Shown: positions 1-8,270 of the stretch, piece after piece
Numbering within the stretch: the first letter of the stretch is position 1
How the letters are laid out: each line of letters starts with the position of its first letter
Assembly: GCA_964511075.1 (NCBI GenBank)
Contig: CAZEDM010000005.1
Span: 62,001-126,000, forward strand
DNA length: 64,000 bases
Source: CAZEDM01 sp964511075
GTDB lineage: Bacteria; Zixibacteria; MSB-5A5; RBG-16-43-9
Direction of reading: 5' to 3'
Notes under the pieces: generated by a model
Told to the model about the DNA's origin: nothing
The model's input: only the letters and a program-made list of their open reading frames with translations
Database searches by the model: none
Program-made: the position numbers and the translations under genes

Positions 1-1022
1 TCCTTGGCATGGTGAACCGAACCCTCTTCTATTAGTTTATCGTAATTTATCACCTCGGCTTTAATGAACCCTTTCTCCATATCCGTGTGCACCGTCCCTG
101 CAGCTTTTACTGCCCTAGTCCCGGCAGGTATAGCCCAGGCTTTAACCTCATTCTGATTTGCAGTGAAAAAGGAGACAAGCCCCAAGAGCTTATAGGAGGA
201 GCCGATAACCCTGTCTCTGGCTTGCTCTTTTAAGCCCAGGTCATCTAAGAAAGAGGCTCTGTCCTTTTCCTCTAACTGAGATATCTCCATCTCCAGTTTA
301 CCGCAGATAGCTGAGACCAGACTACGTCTGTATTTAAGCTTTGCGGAGAAATCTTCCTCGATTCTCTTCGTCTCACCGAGGCTCTCTTCTCCGATGTTAA
401 GTATTAACAGAATCGGCTTCAGGCTCAAAAAGCAATACCCGGATAATATCCTCATCTCCTCTGCTGTGAAATCTATATCCCTTAATGGCACATTACTCTC
501 CAGGGTACTCTTACATTTAGTTAGTAGCTCGTATTCTCTTTTCTCCTCAGGAGATTTGGAAGTGTGGTAGCTTTTCTCTAACTTCCCCAGCCTCTTCTCT
601 ATAATCTCCAAATCGATTAAAGCTAAATCCAGATCCAGACTCTCCACATCCCTCAAAGGGTCAATATCTCCAGTGGGATGAATTATATTCTCGTCCTTGA
701 ACATCCTCACCACATGGGCTAAGGCATCCATCCCTTTCAGGTGATGAAATATCTCAGAGTCCTTTTCTTTTACAGGATGATCAGGCTCCTTAGGCTTAAC
801 CATTCCTGCCACGTCCACATACTCTATCTCAGCCGGGGTTGTTTTCCCGGGATTAAACATCTGTGCAATTTTTTCAACCCTGGGGTCAGGAACCTTGACT
901 ATCGCCCGGTTAGGCTCCTTAGACCCGCTGAGATAATCCCCGGTCTTTGCCCGGCCAGAGGTCAGGGCATTGAAGACAGTGGTCTTGCCCGAGAGCGGCA
1001 GTCCTACGATACCGATATGCAT
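1..1022 (-). CDS. YchF-like P-loop NTPase, partial (C-terminus outside window)
   Basis: Translating the minus strand from the ATG at 1022-1020 gives an open frame to the window edge, about 340 codons. The protein begins MHIGIVG and has a P-loop GLPLSGKTT at residues 7-15, a DVAG motif in the G3 position and NIGEE in the G4 position. The region before the edge (EVINYDKLIEEGS) looks like the start of the C-terminal TGS/DUF933 domain. YchF/Obg-like proteins are cytosolic ATP/GTPases linked to ribosomes. The P-loop differs from the usual GLPNVGKS and the G3 region lacks the usual extension, so this is a divergent branch rather than textbook YchF. It starts 3 bases after the stop of the upstream HAD gene, so the two are probably co-transcribed. 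Confidence 0.85.
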   Translation of the reverse strand, partial: MHIGIVGLPLSGKTTVFNALTSGRAKTGDYLSGSKEPNRAIVKVPDPRVEKIAQMFNPGKTTPAEIEYVDVAGMVKPKEPDHPVKEKDSEIFHHLKGMDALAHVVRMFKDENIIHPTGDIDPLRDVESLDLDLALIDLEIIEKRLGKLEKSYHTSKSPEEKREYELLTKCKSTLESNVPLRDIDFTAEEMRILSGYCFLSLKPILLILNIGEESLGETKRIEEDFSAKLKYRRSLVSAICGKLEMEISQLEEKDRASFLDDLGLKEQARDRVIGSSYKLLGLVSFFTANQNEVKAWAIPAGTRAVKAAGTVHTDMEKGFIKAEVINYDKLIEEGSVHHAK

Positions 1023-1024
1023 AA

Positions 1025-1801
1025 TTAAATCTTTATATCAGAGATTCTTTGATACACGAAATCCGGCTTTAACTTCTGATTCAACTTCTTCAAAACCGAA
1101 CGATCGTATTTACCAGAGAGGACAAAAGCGGTTTTAATCTTCAGTTTTTTTGCGCCTGCTAAATCCGAAAGAGGATCATCGCTGACAAAAAGACAGCACT
1201 CTGATCTGGACTTCAGTCTCCTTAATACGTTACGATAAAAATCTTCACTTGGTTTACCCATCACCAGGGCTTTCTTGTCTGAGGCATATTCCAAGGCTTT
1301 GACAATACTTCCCACCGAGGGAGCAATCTCGCCTCTTGAGTCCTTAAAGATCTTATTGGAATGCAGAGCGATAAGATAGGCATCATTTTCTATCAAAGCT
1401 CTTGTAGCAATTTTCAGCTTTCGATAGTCTAACTTCTCATCCAGACCCACCACCACTGCCTGAACCAAGCTACTCTCTTTGATTTTGATCCCCTCTTTTC
1501 TGAGATAATCCTTTAAGACCTGATTTCCCAGTACAAAACAGGATTTAACCTTCTTTCTTTCAAGCCATTCCTTCGACATCTTCATACAGGTATCCAGATT
1601 ATCCTCTCCTAATTCAAAACCTTTGCTTCGGAGTAAAGACAGAAGCTTTTCCGGGGAATGGGTGGTATTATTTGAGACCAGGCTGAACTTCTTGTCTGAG
1701 GAGTTAACCCTTCTTAACCAATCAATAGCCCCTTCAACCGGGGTGTAGGATTTATCCTTGACTATAGTCCCCTCGATATCGATTAAGAAACAGCTTATCA
1801 T
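1025..1801 (-). CDS. HAD superfamily (subclass IIA, NagD-like) phosphatase
   Basis: A 258-residue protein with HAD motifs in order: DIEGT at residues 8-12, SNNTT near 43-47, the motif III lysine in MGKPSEDF near 180, and SDDPLSDLAGA near 207-217. The layout, with a cap between motifs II and III, fits subclass IIA enzymes such as NagD and 4-nitrophenylphosphatases, which are cytosolic phosphatases of small sugar or nucleotide phosphates. Motif I carries Glu at the second acidic position (D-x-E instead of D-x-D). That is unusual for this subclass and may alter activity. The substrate cannot be told from sequence. It lies directly upstream of the YchF-like gene. Confidence 0.8.
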   Translation of the reverse strand: MISCFLIDIEGTIVKDKSYTPVEGAIDWLRRVNSSDKKFSLVSNNTTHSPEKLLSLLRSKGFELGEDNLDTCMKMSKEWLERKKVKSCFVLGNQVLKDYLRKEGIKIKESSLVQAVVVGLDEKLDYRKLKIATRALIENDAYLIALHSNKIFKDSRGEIAPSVGSIVKALEYASDKKALVMGKPSEDFYRNVLRRLKSRSECCLFVSDDPLSDLAGAKKLKIKTAFVLSGKYDRSVLKKLNQKLKPDFVYQRISDIKI

Positions 1802-1838
1802 AGGAATATTTTTCGCTGTGCGATCCTTTTAGTGTCGC

Positions 1839-1867
1839 TCTGGCGAGGCTAATACGCCTCAGCCAGA
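1839..1867. repeat. Short hairpin (REP-like) between genes
   Basis: An imperfect palindrome pairs TCTGGC and AGGC with GCCT and GCCAGA around a short loop. It lies about 40 bases upstream of the HAD gene start. There is no T-tract. It could be an intergenic repeat or a 5' leader hairpin of that gene. Confidence 0.35.
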
Positions 1868-1935
1868 CAGGACTTAAATAGCCTTGCCCTACATATTCAA
1901 AATCAATTTAACACCTCCAAAAATCCTTTGTCAAC

Positions 1936-1969
1936 AATAAAAAGCCCCCTTTATACTCTCAAGGGGACT
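1936..1969 (-). terminator. Rho-independent terminator of the membrane protein gene
   Basis: Read on the minus strand: AGTCCCCTT, a 9-base loop, AAGGGGGCT, then TTTTTATT. The 9-bp stem contains one G-T pair. It lies 30 bases past the stop of the 1999-3168 gene and separates it from the HAD/YchF pair. Confidence 0.8.
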
Positions 1970-1998
1970 TCAAATGTTTAAGTTATTCTGAGCTCTTA

Positions 1999-3168
1999 TT
2001 AACCTGCTCCCTCAGCCGGCGGAGTCTCTGATTTGGACTCTCCTTCTTCTTTCTTCTGTTCCTCTAACCTGATTTCCTCTTCTTCCTCCTCGGTTTTCTT
2101 CTCCAGGAGGTTTTCGTCATCCTTCTTCTTACGAATTATGATATAGGTAAGGGTCTGCCCCACGGAGAAGGTGGCTAAGGCATAGGAGATGATCAGGAAG
2201 ATGATCAATATGAAGGTTATGCCGATGAGAAATGCTGCAATCCCCTGTGACCAGCTCAAATCTATACCCCATTCCGGCTCAGGTATCATATAGGCGAAGT
2301 TTATGCCCGGGAAGATATTGGAGAAGAAATATAATATCGAAGGTGGCAGGGTGAGGTATCCAGAGGCTCCGGCGATTATATCCTCAAGCTTATCCTTCAT
2401 CAGGATTCCCACAGACCAATTTACCAACTGAACGCCCCTGTAGCAGAAATAGCCGAAGACAAAGGCTCCCAATTTGGCTAAGACCCCGGTTAAACCGGTA
2501 TAGATAAAATACCTGCAGGGCTGGCTCCAGATGGAGGAAAAAAGCTGAACGATGGTTTCAAACACATCCTCTTTGGTAGTGGCAACAATCGCCGGCGTTA
2601 AAAGCAAAGATATTATGAAAATAAAAAGAGTGTAAACTGCGAAGAATGCCACCACGAAGATAGGAATGCCATAGAAAAGACCTAAGCCCAATTCACCTAC
2701 GTAGGGTATCTTTCCCAGAAGTCCGATTATGATTCCGCAGGCCACCAGGATTACCACCAAGACCAAGACGGAAAGGGGCGAGGCCAGGACCGTTTTCCAG
2801 TGTTTACTCATAAACTTACAGGATTCCCTGGAGGAATAGAACTCGTCCCCTTTGAGCTGTTCATAGGTAACCTTGCCCACTGCAGAACTGTAAACCAGTA
2901 AGACACAGAAAAAGTATAGACAGCCAATAACAAATAAAAGCCAGGGCAAAAACCCGTTGAAGGAGAAATCATACAGGGGGAAAAGCCCATAATTATCCCA
3001 GACCTCGGAGAAGCTCAGGCCGCTCAGAAGATGGGCGATATAGGTCAGGATCAAAAACCCCAAATACCCCAGCAAAAGCCCTGAGGTCTGCAGGTAAAGC
3101 TTCTTCCCTGAAAGGGCTAAGCGAGGTGCACGAAAGATATCCCGAACATCAAAATAGAACTTCTGCAC
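1999..3168 (-). CDS. Polytopic membrane protein of unknown function
   Basis: A 389-residue protein with about six or seven hydrophobic segments, near residues 27-48, 75-98, 130-155, 165-195, 225-245 and 310-340. The last 50 residues are a soluble tail very rich in Glu and Lys. The N-terminus (MQKFYFDVRDIFRAPRLALS) is basic and probably cytoplasmic. The family was not recognised, and it has no catalytic motif that I can name. A clear SD (AAGGAGG) precedes the ATG. The gene has its own promoter and terminator and is divergent from the UDP-sugar dehydrogenase gene, so it appears to be a single-gene transcript. Confidence 0.75.
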   Translation of the reverse strand: MQKFYFDVRDIFRAPRLALSGKKLYLQTSGLLLGYLGFLILTYIAHLLSGLSFSEVWDNYGLFPLYDFSFNGFLPWLLFVIGCLYFFCVLLVYSSAVGKVTYEQLKGDEFYSSRESCKFMSKHWKTVLASPLSVLVLVVILVACGIIIGLLGKIPYVGELGLGLFYGIPIFVVAFFAVYTLFIFIISLLLTPAIVATTKEDVFETIVQLFSSIWSQPCRYFIYTGLTGVLAKLGAFVFGYFCYRGVQLVNWSVGILMKDKLEDIIAGASGYLTLPPSILYFFSNIFPGINFAYMIPEPEWGIDLSWSQGIAAFLIGITFILIIFLIISYALATFSVGQTLTYIIIRKKKDDENLLEKKTEEEEEEIRLEEQKKEEGESKSETPPAEGAG

Positions 3169-3245
3169 CTAACCTCCTTTTTAAAAGTTAGAAAGTGAAA
3201 CTTTTTCCCATTTAAGTCCGAATCGTTTTCAAAATATTAAATTAA

Positions 3246-3274
3246 TTAATAAATCTTGGATTTGGGTTTGTCAA
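3246..3274 (-). promoter_or_regulatory. Sigma-70-type promoter for the membrane protein gene
   Basis: On the minus strand, TTGACA (3274-3269), a 17-base spacer and TATTAA (3251-3246), about 80 bases upstream of the start codon at 3168. The -35 matches consensus exactly. The surrounding sequence is AT-rich and has no ORF. Confidence 0.55.
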
Positions 3275-3410
3275 GAGAAAAATCTTTTTCTGATCATCAT
3301 ACCTCTTTGGATTATGAGTTAACATCAGAAGGGTGAAAAATTTAAATGAAATTCTCATCTCCCTGCTTAACTCTTGTCATATTTTTTCGCATCAGAAGCT
3401 CAAACTTCAA

Positions 3411-3438
3411 TTGACATCCGCAAAATAAAGCATATATT
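3411..3438 (+). promoter_or_regulatory. Sigma-70-type promoter for the UDP-sugar dehydrogenase gene
   Basis: TTGACA at 3411-3416, a 16-base spacer and TATATT at 3433-3438. The SD and TTG start follow 26-38 bases further on. The same 16-base spacing and nearly the same -10 recur in front of the TolB-like genes. Confidence 0.6.
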
Positions 3439-3475
3439 AATAGCCAAATTTATTGAAAATTTCAGGAGGTAAAAA

Positions 3476-4783
3476 TTGTATCAGAAACTAAAAGAGAAAA
3501 TGGAGAATAAAAGGGCTGTGGTGGGGATTATCGGCCTGGGGTACGTGGGTTTGCCTCTGGCAGTGGAGTTTGGCGACCGGGGTTTTAAGATCCTGGGATT
3601 TGACATCAGCAAAAGGAAAGTTAGTCTGATTAACTCCGGCAGGTCGGATATCGACGATATCAAGGATGAGCAGGTAAAAAAGCTGGTTAAAAAAAGGCTT
3701 TTAAAAGCCACTTTAGACTTTGCCCTGTTGAAAAATGCTGATTGCATTTCCATCTGTGTGCCTACACCCTTGAGCAAGACCAAGGACCCGGATGTTTCCT
3801 ATATCCTTTCAGCAGTAAATCAGGTGAAAAAATATCTCCGACCTGGACAGCTGGTGGTATTGGAGAGCACCACCTATCCGGGAACTACAGAAGAGCTTAT
3901 CAGGCCGATCCTGGAGGAGACTGGCCTGAAGACAGGTAAGGACTTTTTCTTAGCCTTTTCTCCGGAAAGGGTCGACCCGGGCAACAGGAAATACGGCATC
4001 AAAAATACCCCCAGGGTGGTAGGAGGGACTACCCCCTTATGCACTAAGATCGCTCAGCTTTTTTACGAGCAGATAATTGACAAAGCCGTGCCTATGTCCT
4101 CCACCCAGAGCGCAGAGATGGTCAAGCTACTGGAGAACACCTTCAGAAGCGTGAATATCGGATTGGTGAATGAGGTTGCCCTGATGTGCGACCGGCTGAA
4201 AATCGATGTCTGGGAGATAATCGAGTCTGCGGATACCAAACCATTCGGTTTTATGCCCTTTTACCCGGGACCAGGCCTGGGAGGCCATTGTATCCCCATA
4301 GATCCGCATTATCTTTCCTGGAAACTCAAATCCTTGAATTATTATGCCCGTTTCATAGAACTGGCAGGGGATATCAACTCTCATATGCCCGAATACGTCG
4401 TGGAGAGGATTAACCGGGCTCTAAATCAGTTCAGAAAAACCCTTAAGGACTCCAATATCTTGGTCCTGGGAGTGGCTTACAAAAAAGATATCCAGGATGT
4501 CAGGGAGTCGCCGGCCCTGGATGTGATCAAGCTATTGCAAAATCAGGGTGCCAAGGTCAAATATAACGATCCTCATGTCCCCTCTATCCTGATGAACTCT
4601 CATGTTATGAAGTCGACTAAATTGACCTCTCAGCTTTTAAGGAAAGCAGACTGCGCGGTTATTGTGACCGACCATTCTGCTTATGATTATGACTGGATCG
4701 TCAGAAATTCCAAACTGGTTTTTGATACACGCAATGCCGCCAAGCTGGTAAAGGATAATCGGGAGAGGATTGTGAAACTATAG
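3476..4783 (+). CDS. UDP-N-acetyl-sugar/UDP-glucose dehydrogenase family protein (WbpA/WecC-like)
   Basis: A 435-residue enzyme that oxidises C6 of a UDP-hexose to a uronic acid using NAD+, supplying an acidic sugar for surface polysaccharide. Visible features are the NAD-binding GLGYVG at residues 20-25, the signature ESTTYPGTTEE, the catalytic cysteine in GGHCIPIDPHY (Cys272), and the C-terminal UDP-binding domain with VLGVAYKKDIQDVRESPA. Length and signatures suit the WbpA/WecC group acting on UDP-GlcNAc or UDP-ManNAc, but the exact substrate is not decided by sequence. The start is TTG, chosen because a perfect AGGAGGT lies 5 bases upstream. The following gene encodes a Wzi-like protein. 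Confidence 0.9.
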   Translation: MYQKLKEKMENKRAVVGIIGLGYVGLPLAVEFGDRGFKILGFDISKRKVSLINSGRSDIDDIKDEQVKKLVKKRLLKATLDFALLKNADCISICVPTPLSKTKDPDVSYILSAVNQVKKYLRPGQLVVLESTTYPGTTEELIRPILEETGLKTGKDFFLAFSPERVDPGNRKYGIKNTPRVVGGTTPLCTKIAQLFYEQIIDKAVPMSSTQSAEMVKLLENTFRSVNIGLVNEVALMCDRLKIDVWEIIESADTKPFGFMPFYPGPGLGGHCIPIDPHYLSWKLKSLNYYARFIELAGDINSHMPEYVVERINRALNQFRKTLKDSNILVLGVAYKKDIQDVRESPALDVIKLLQNQGAKVKYNDPHVPSILMNSHVMKSTKLTSQLLRKADCAVIVTDHSAYDYDWIVRNSKLVFDTRNAAKLVKDNRERIVKL

Positions 4784-4860
4784 GTTCCCCCATCGCCTTT
4801 TTTCTCGAATGATTCTCCACGAAGGGGAAATATCTTGGTTTAGGCTTCAGGAGGAAAAAT

Positions 4861-6408
4861 CTGAAAGATATCAAGTTTTTTGTTTTTTTTCTTTTAATAA
4901 TTTTTATTTTCTCTGAGCCGGTTTTACCCATCACCCTGGAGAATATCCCTCTGGATAGCTGGGTCTATCAGACCGTAGACCAGCTTTATACCCAGGGATT
5001 TTTCCCCAAACTGCATAGAAATGTAAGACCCTATACTCGCGGAGATATAGCCACCCAGTTAAAAGACATAAAATCAAAAGTGGAAGATGGAAATCTGATC
5101 CTGACGGAGTCTCAGTCCTGGCTTCTGGATAAACTTTACCAGGAGTTCGACTATGAGCTAAAAGCCATCTCTGAGGAAAACTCATCTATTATTGAGAAAG
5201 AGGAGCCCAGGAAGCTTAAGGCATCATTCAGCCCTTTTTTATATCTGGTGCAAAACCAGGATGATACCTCGTATGTTCGAGTAAGGACAGTTATGCAAGG
5301 GGCTTTCCAGTGGAAAAATTTTTTGCTCAAGAACAGGGTGATAATCGACAACCAGGCAGAAAAGGACAAAAACCTTTTTGGCCAGGAATGGAAAAAGGAT
5401 TTGACCGGTGTTTTCGACCAGGGATACCTGAAGGGGAATTTTAGACATTTCGAATTTCAATGGGGCAGGGATTATCTGCGCTGGGGCCCGGGCTCCGAGG
5501 ATTATCTTTTACTCTCCGGCTTCTCCCCTCCTTTTGATATGCTGAAGCTCTCCGGAGAGATCGGAATTTTTAGATTTGAATTTTTCGCTACTGTCCTGGA
5601 TGACCTTTCTCTGCCTGATTCCAGCCTCTATGCCAAAAGATATTTTTCCGGACACCGGATAAATCTCAAGCTCAAGTCCGGAATAGAATTGGGATTATCC
5701 GAGGTGGTGCTGTATGGAGGGGAAAAAAGAGGGTTGGAACCCTACTATCTTAACCCCCTTTTCGTCTTCTATGCTGAACAGTTCAATCACAACATAGACG
5801 ATAACCTGCTTTGGAGCATAGATTTTTCCTTCACCTATTTCAGAAATAAGGAAGTTTACGCTGAGTTACTGATAGATGATTTCCAGTACGACTTTGAATC
5901 CGAGCCTCAGCAGATAGGGTTTCTTTTAGGAACGAAAATGGCTGATCCTTTCGGATTTTCCGGAAGTTACCTCACCCTGGAATATACCAGAATCAACAAC
6001 TGGGTCTACGGGCAGAATAAACCCTGGAACCTCTATCTTTATCGGGATGTAGGGATGGGAAGTTTCCTGGGAACGGATGCTGATAATCTTTACGCCAATT
6101 TGCTATACCATCTCAGCAGAAGTTTACAGCTCTCTTTTTCCTTCAGTAATAGGAGAAAAGGTGAGGGGAAAATAGAGGTTCAGCCCTCTCCGGTTCCCAA
6201 GAATAACCAATTTCTTTCTGGAGTGGTTGAGAGAACAAACGATTTCATCTTAGAGGGAACTTTCCAGCCGGATGCACATCTCTTTTTAAAAGGAGAGCTC
6301 GGTTATACTCATATCAAAAACTATTCGAATTTACTTGATAAAACAGAAAAAAACCTTTTTTTTAAGCTTAGCTTAAACTATAATCTCTGGAAGGAGCACT
6401 GGTTCTAA
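4861..6408 (+). CDS. Wzi-family capsule assembly outer-membrane protein (CTG start)
   Basis: A 515-residue protein related to the one at 37336-38886. The two share the N-terminal pattern of a signal peptide, a W.Y..VD.LY helix and PYTRGDIA (PYYRGDIA in the second). They also share core motifs FEWGRDYLRWGPG/IGRENLSWGQS, YYLNPL and GEFLIDDFQ, and a beta-barrel end. Wzi proteins sit in the outer membrane and help anchor surface polysaccharide. The first in-frame ATG is at 5080, but the frame is open back to a stop at 4810-4812. The signal peptide lies upstream of 5080. The only start that keeps it is CTG at 4861, with a strong SD (CAGGAGG) 6 bases before it; no ATG, GTG or TTG is available there. 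It ends one base before ispE. Confidence 0.8.
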   Translation: MKDIKFFVFFLLIIFIFSEPVLPITLENIPLDSWVYQTVDQLYTQGFFPKLHRNVRPYTRGDIATQLKDIKSKVEDGNLILTESQSWLLDKLYQEFDYELKAISEENSSIIEKEEPRKLKASFSPFLYLVQNQDDTSYVRVRTVMQGAFQWKNFLLKNRVIIDNQAEKDKNLFGQEWKKDLTGVFDQGYLKGNFRHFEFQWGRDYLRWGPGSEDYLLLSGFSPPFDMLKLSGEIGIFRFEFFATVLDDLSLPDSSLYAKRYFSGHRINLKLKSGIELGLSEVVLYGGEKRGLEPYYLNPLFVFYAEQFNHNIDDNLLWSIDFSFTYFRNKEVYAELLIDDFQYDFESEPQQIGFLLGTKMADPFGFSGSYLTLEYTRINNWVYGQNKPWNLYLYRDVGMGSFLGTDADNLYANLLYHLSRSLQLSFSFSNRRKGEGKIEVQPSPVPKNNQFLSGVVERTNDFILEGTFQPDAHLFLKGELGYTHIKNYSNLLDKTEKNLFFKLSLNYNLWKEHWF

Positions 6409-6409
6409 A

Positions 6410-7261
6410 TTGCATGCTTTCACGCTTAAGGCCCCGGCTAAGATCAATCTCACCCTTAATATCTTAGGCAAAAGGGAAGATAGTTATCATGAGATCTACA
6501 CCCTGATGGAGAATATCTCTCTTTATGATGCTTTAACTTTTTTCAAGATAAAAGAAGGGATAATATTGAAAAGCAATTTGCCCCGTCTCCCTCTGGATCG
6601 AAGAAATTTGGTTTTTCAGGCAGCACAGCTCATGTTGGAAGAGGGCAAAGTTAAGCATGGGGTAAAGATAATCCTCAAAAAAAAGATACCCCTTTCCTCA
6701 GGATTAGGAGGGGGGAGTTCCGATGCAGCTTTCACCCTCTTAGGCATAAACAGATTGTATAACTTGAGGTTATCTCTTCAAAAACTGCATTCCATGGCGG
6801 AGAAGCTGGGCTCAGATATACCCTTCTTCCTCTATCAGAGTACTGCCTTAGCCAGAGGAAGGGGAGAGAAGATTGTTCCCCTGAAGATATTCAAGGACTA
6901 CTGGATTGTCCTGGTGACCTTTTCTCTTCAGGTTTCCACCTCCTGGGCTTACCGCATGTTCAAAATGGACTTGACAAGAAAGCCGAATTTTATTAAACTT
7001 AAAAATCTTAGGAAAAAAGAGGGTTTCCTTGAGTCTTTAAACTACTGGAGAAACGATTTTGAGGAATTGATTGTAGAAAGATATCCTCAGGTCAAGCAGG
7101 GTCTCAAGCTTTTATTGAAACTTGGAGCAAAAAAATCCTCCATGACGGGAAGCGGGCCCACCGTCTATGGAATCTTCGAGCATGAACCAAGCACAGAGGA
7201 GGTGAAAAAACTTTTCCAGAGGGATGACTGGAAGACCTTCATAACCCGTCCCATCCCCTAA
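6410..7261 (+). CDS. ispE: 4-diphosphocytidyl-2-C-methyl-D-erythritol kinase
   Basis: A 283-residue GHMP kinase of the MEP pathway of isoprenoid synthesis; it phosphorylates CDP-methylerythritol in the cytosol. It shows the N-terminal KAPAKINLTLNI signature near residues 7-18, the ATP-binding GLGGGSSDA near 97-105, the GSDIPFF motif near 134 and the C-terminal MTGSGPTVYG. The length is normal. The start is TTG at 6410, just after the Wzi stop, with AAGGAG 13 bases upstream; translational coupling to the Wzi gene is likely. It opens the conserved housekeeping run that continues with spoVG, tRNA-Gln, prs and rplY. Confidence 0.95.
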   Translation: MHAFTLKAPAKINLTLNILGKREDSYHEIYTLMENISLYDALTFFKIKEGIILKSNLPRLPLDRRNLVFQAAQLMLEEGKVKHGVKIILKKKIPLSSGLGGGSSDAAFTLLGINRLYNLRLSLQKLHSMAEKLGSDIPFFLYQSTALARGRGEKIVPLKIFKDYWIVLVTFSLQVSTSWAYRMFKMDLTRKPNFIKLKNLRKKEGFLESLNYWRNDFEELIVERYPQVKQGLKLLLKLGAKKSSMTGSGPTVYGIFEHEPSTEEVKKLFQRDDWKTFITRPIP

Positions 7262-7309
7262 GCTAAAGGGTCCGGGAAGATAAACCAATAGTCCGCAGGA
7301 GGAGAGAAG

Positions 7310-7576
7310 GTGGAAATCACAGAGGTCAGGATTACCCTGAGAGACGAGGAAAGACTCAAGGCATTTGCCAACATCACCTTTGATAATGCCTTTGTGATCC
7401 GGGGCTTGAAAGTGATCAACGGAAACGAGGGCTATTTTGTTTCCATGCCCAGCCGTAAAAGGTCTGATGGCACTCATCAGGACATAGCTCATCCGGTCAA
7501 CAACGAGATGAGGAGGTTGATAGAGGAAAAAGTGTTAAATGCTTATGAGGAGATGCTGAAAGCCCAGGGAGTCTAA
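7310..7576 (+). CDS. spoVG: SpoVG family RNA/DNA-binding regulator
   Basis: An 88-residue protein with the SpoVG core: ITEVRITLRDEERLKAFA at the start, TFDNAFVIRGLKVI near 23-36, and FVSMPSRKRSDGTHQDIAHP near 43-62. SpoVG is a small conserved nucleic-acid-binding regulator known from Firmicutes, spirochaetes and other phyla, and is not restricted to spore formers. The start is GTG at 7310 after GGAGAGAAG. The position right after ispE is common in bacteria. Confidence 0.93.
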   Translation: MEITEVRITLRDEERLKAFANITFDNAFVIRGLKVINGNEGYFVSMPSRKRSDGTHQDIAHPVNNEMRRLIEEKVLNAYEEMLKAQGV

Positions 7577-7613
7577 TTAATAGATACATCCCTGTATATT
7601 TACTGCTGGAAAT

Positions 7614-7685
7614 TGGGGCGTAGTCAAGTGGCAAGACACGAGACTTTGGATCTCGCATTCCCAGGTTCGAATCCTGGCGCCCCAG
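7614..7685 (+). tRNA. tRNA-Gln (anticodon TTG)
   Basis: A complete cloverleaf. The acceptor arms TGGGGCG (7614-7620) and CGCCCCA (7678-7684) pair fully, followed by discriminator G at 7685. The anticodon loop is CTTTGGA, giving anticodon TTG. The T-arm is CCAGG TTCGAAT CCTGG. CCA is not encoded. A glutamine tRNA in front of prs is a common bacterial arrangement. Confidence 0.97.
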
Positions 7686-7753
7686 CTGATTAAGTGATTA
7701 GTGATTTAGTTCTGTCAGGAACTGTTCCAAAAAGAAATTGACAAATTTAGAGA

Positions 7754-8257
7754 ATGAATAAGAGAGCGATATTCACCATCATGTTTTTTTCATCTCTGCT
7801 TATTTTCTCCTGTATAAAAAAAAGAGAGATAAAAGTTGAGTCGGATAAGACTATCGTGGAGAATATAATCCGGGAATGCGTTTTGGCAATTGACTCAGCG
7901 GACACAGATAAGCTGTTAAGCTTTTATTCCAAAAGCCCGGAGGTGATGGTAATCGGCAGCGAGGGCGGGTTCCAAAAAGGACCGGAGAGGGTCGAGAAAT
8001 TTTATAAAGGGCTTATACGAACCCTCGCCAGGGAGGGAAAGAGAAGCCTTGTCCTATCGGAGCTGGAGACTAGGATGATAGACGGGGTAGCCTGGTTTTC
8101 TTCCCAGCTGGTCTTGAGCCTGGAGCAGAAAGTGAAAACCAAAAATAGAACAAATGTCAATTTGATCAAGAAAAAGCTACTCTTCAGCGGAGTTTTAGTC
8201 AAAGAAGAGGGAAACTGGAAATTAGTTCAAAGCCATTTATCTTTACCTTCAACTTAA
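7754..8257 (+). CDS. Putative lipoprotein with an NTF2/SnoaL-like fold
   Basis: A 167-residue protein. The first 20 residues form a lipoprotein signal: a basic start, a hydrophobic stretch and Cys at residue 20 in LLIFSC. The mature part, near residues 36-160, fits the SnoaL-like/DUF4440 pattern: an N-terminal helix ending in SADTDKLLSFYSKSPEVMVIG and a C-terminal strand VKEEGNWKLVQSHLSL. Such domains often bind small ligands or act as accessory subunits. No function can be assigned. It stands between the tRNA and prs, where the conserved neighbourhood does not normally carry such a gene. Confidence 0.7.
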   Translation: MNKRAIFTIMFFSSLLIFSCIKKREIKVESDKTIVENIIRECVLAIDSADTDKLLSFYSKSPEVMVIGSEGGFQKGPERVEKFYKGLIRTLAREGKRSLVLSELETRMIDGVAWFSSQLVLSLEQKVKTKNRTNVNLIKKKLLFSGVLVKEEGNWKLVQSHLSLPST

Positions 8258-8270
8258 AAAGGTTCAAAAT

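Noticed and set aside
741..1028. Plus-strand ORF opposite the YchF-like gene.
   Set aside because: It is antisense to a clear P-loop protein and shows no family features.
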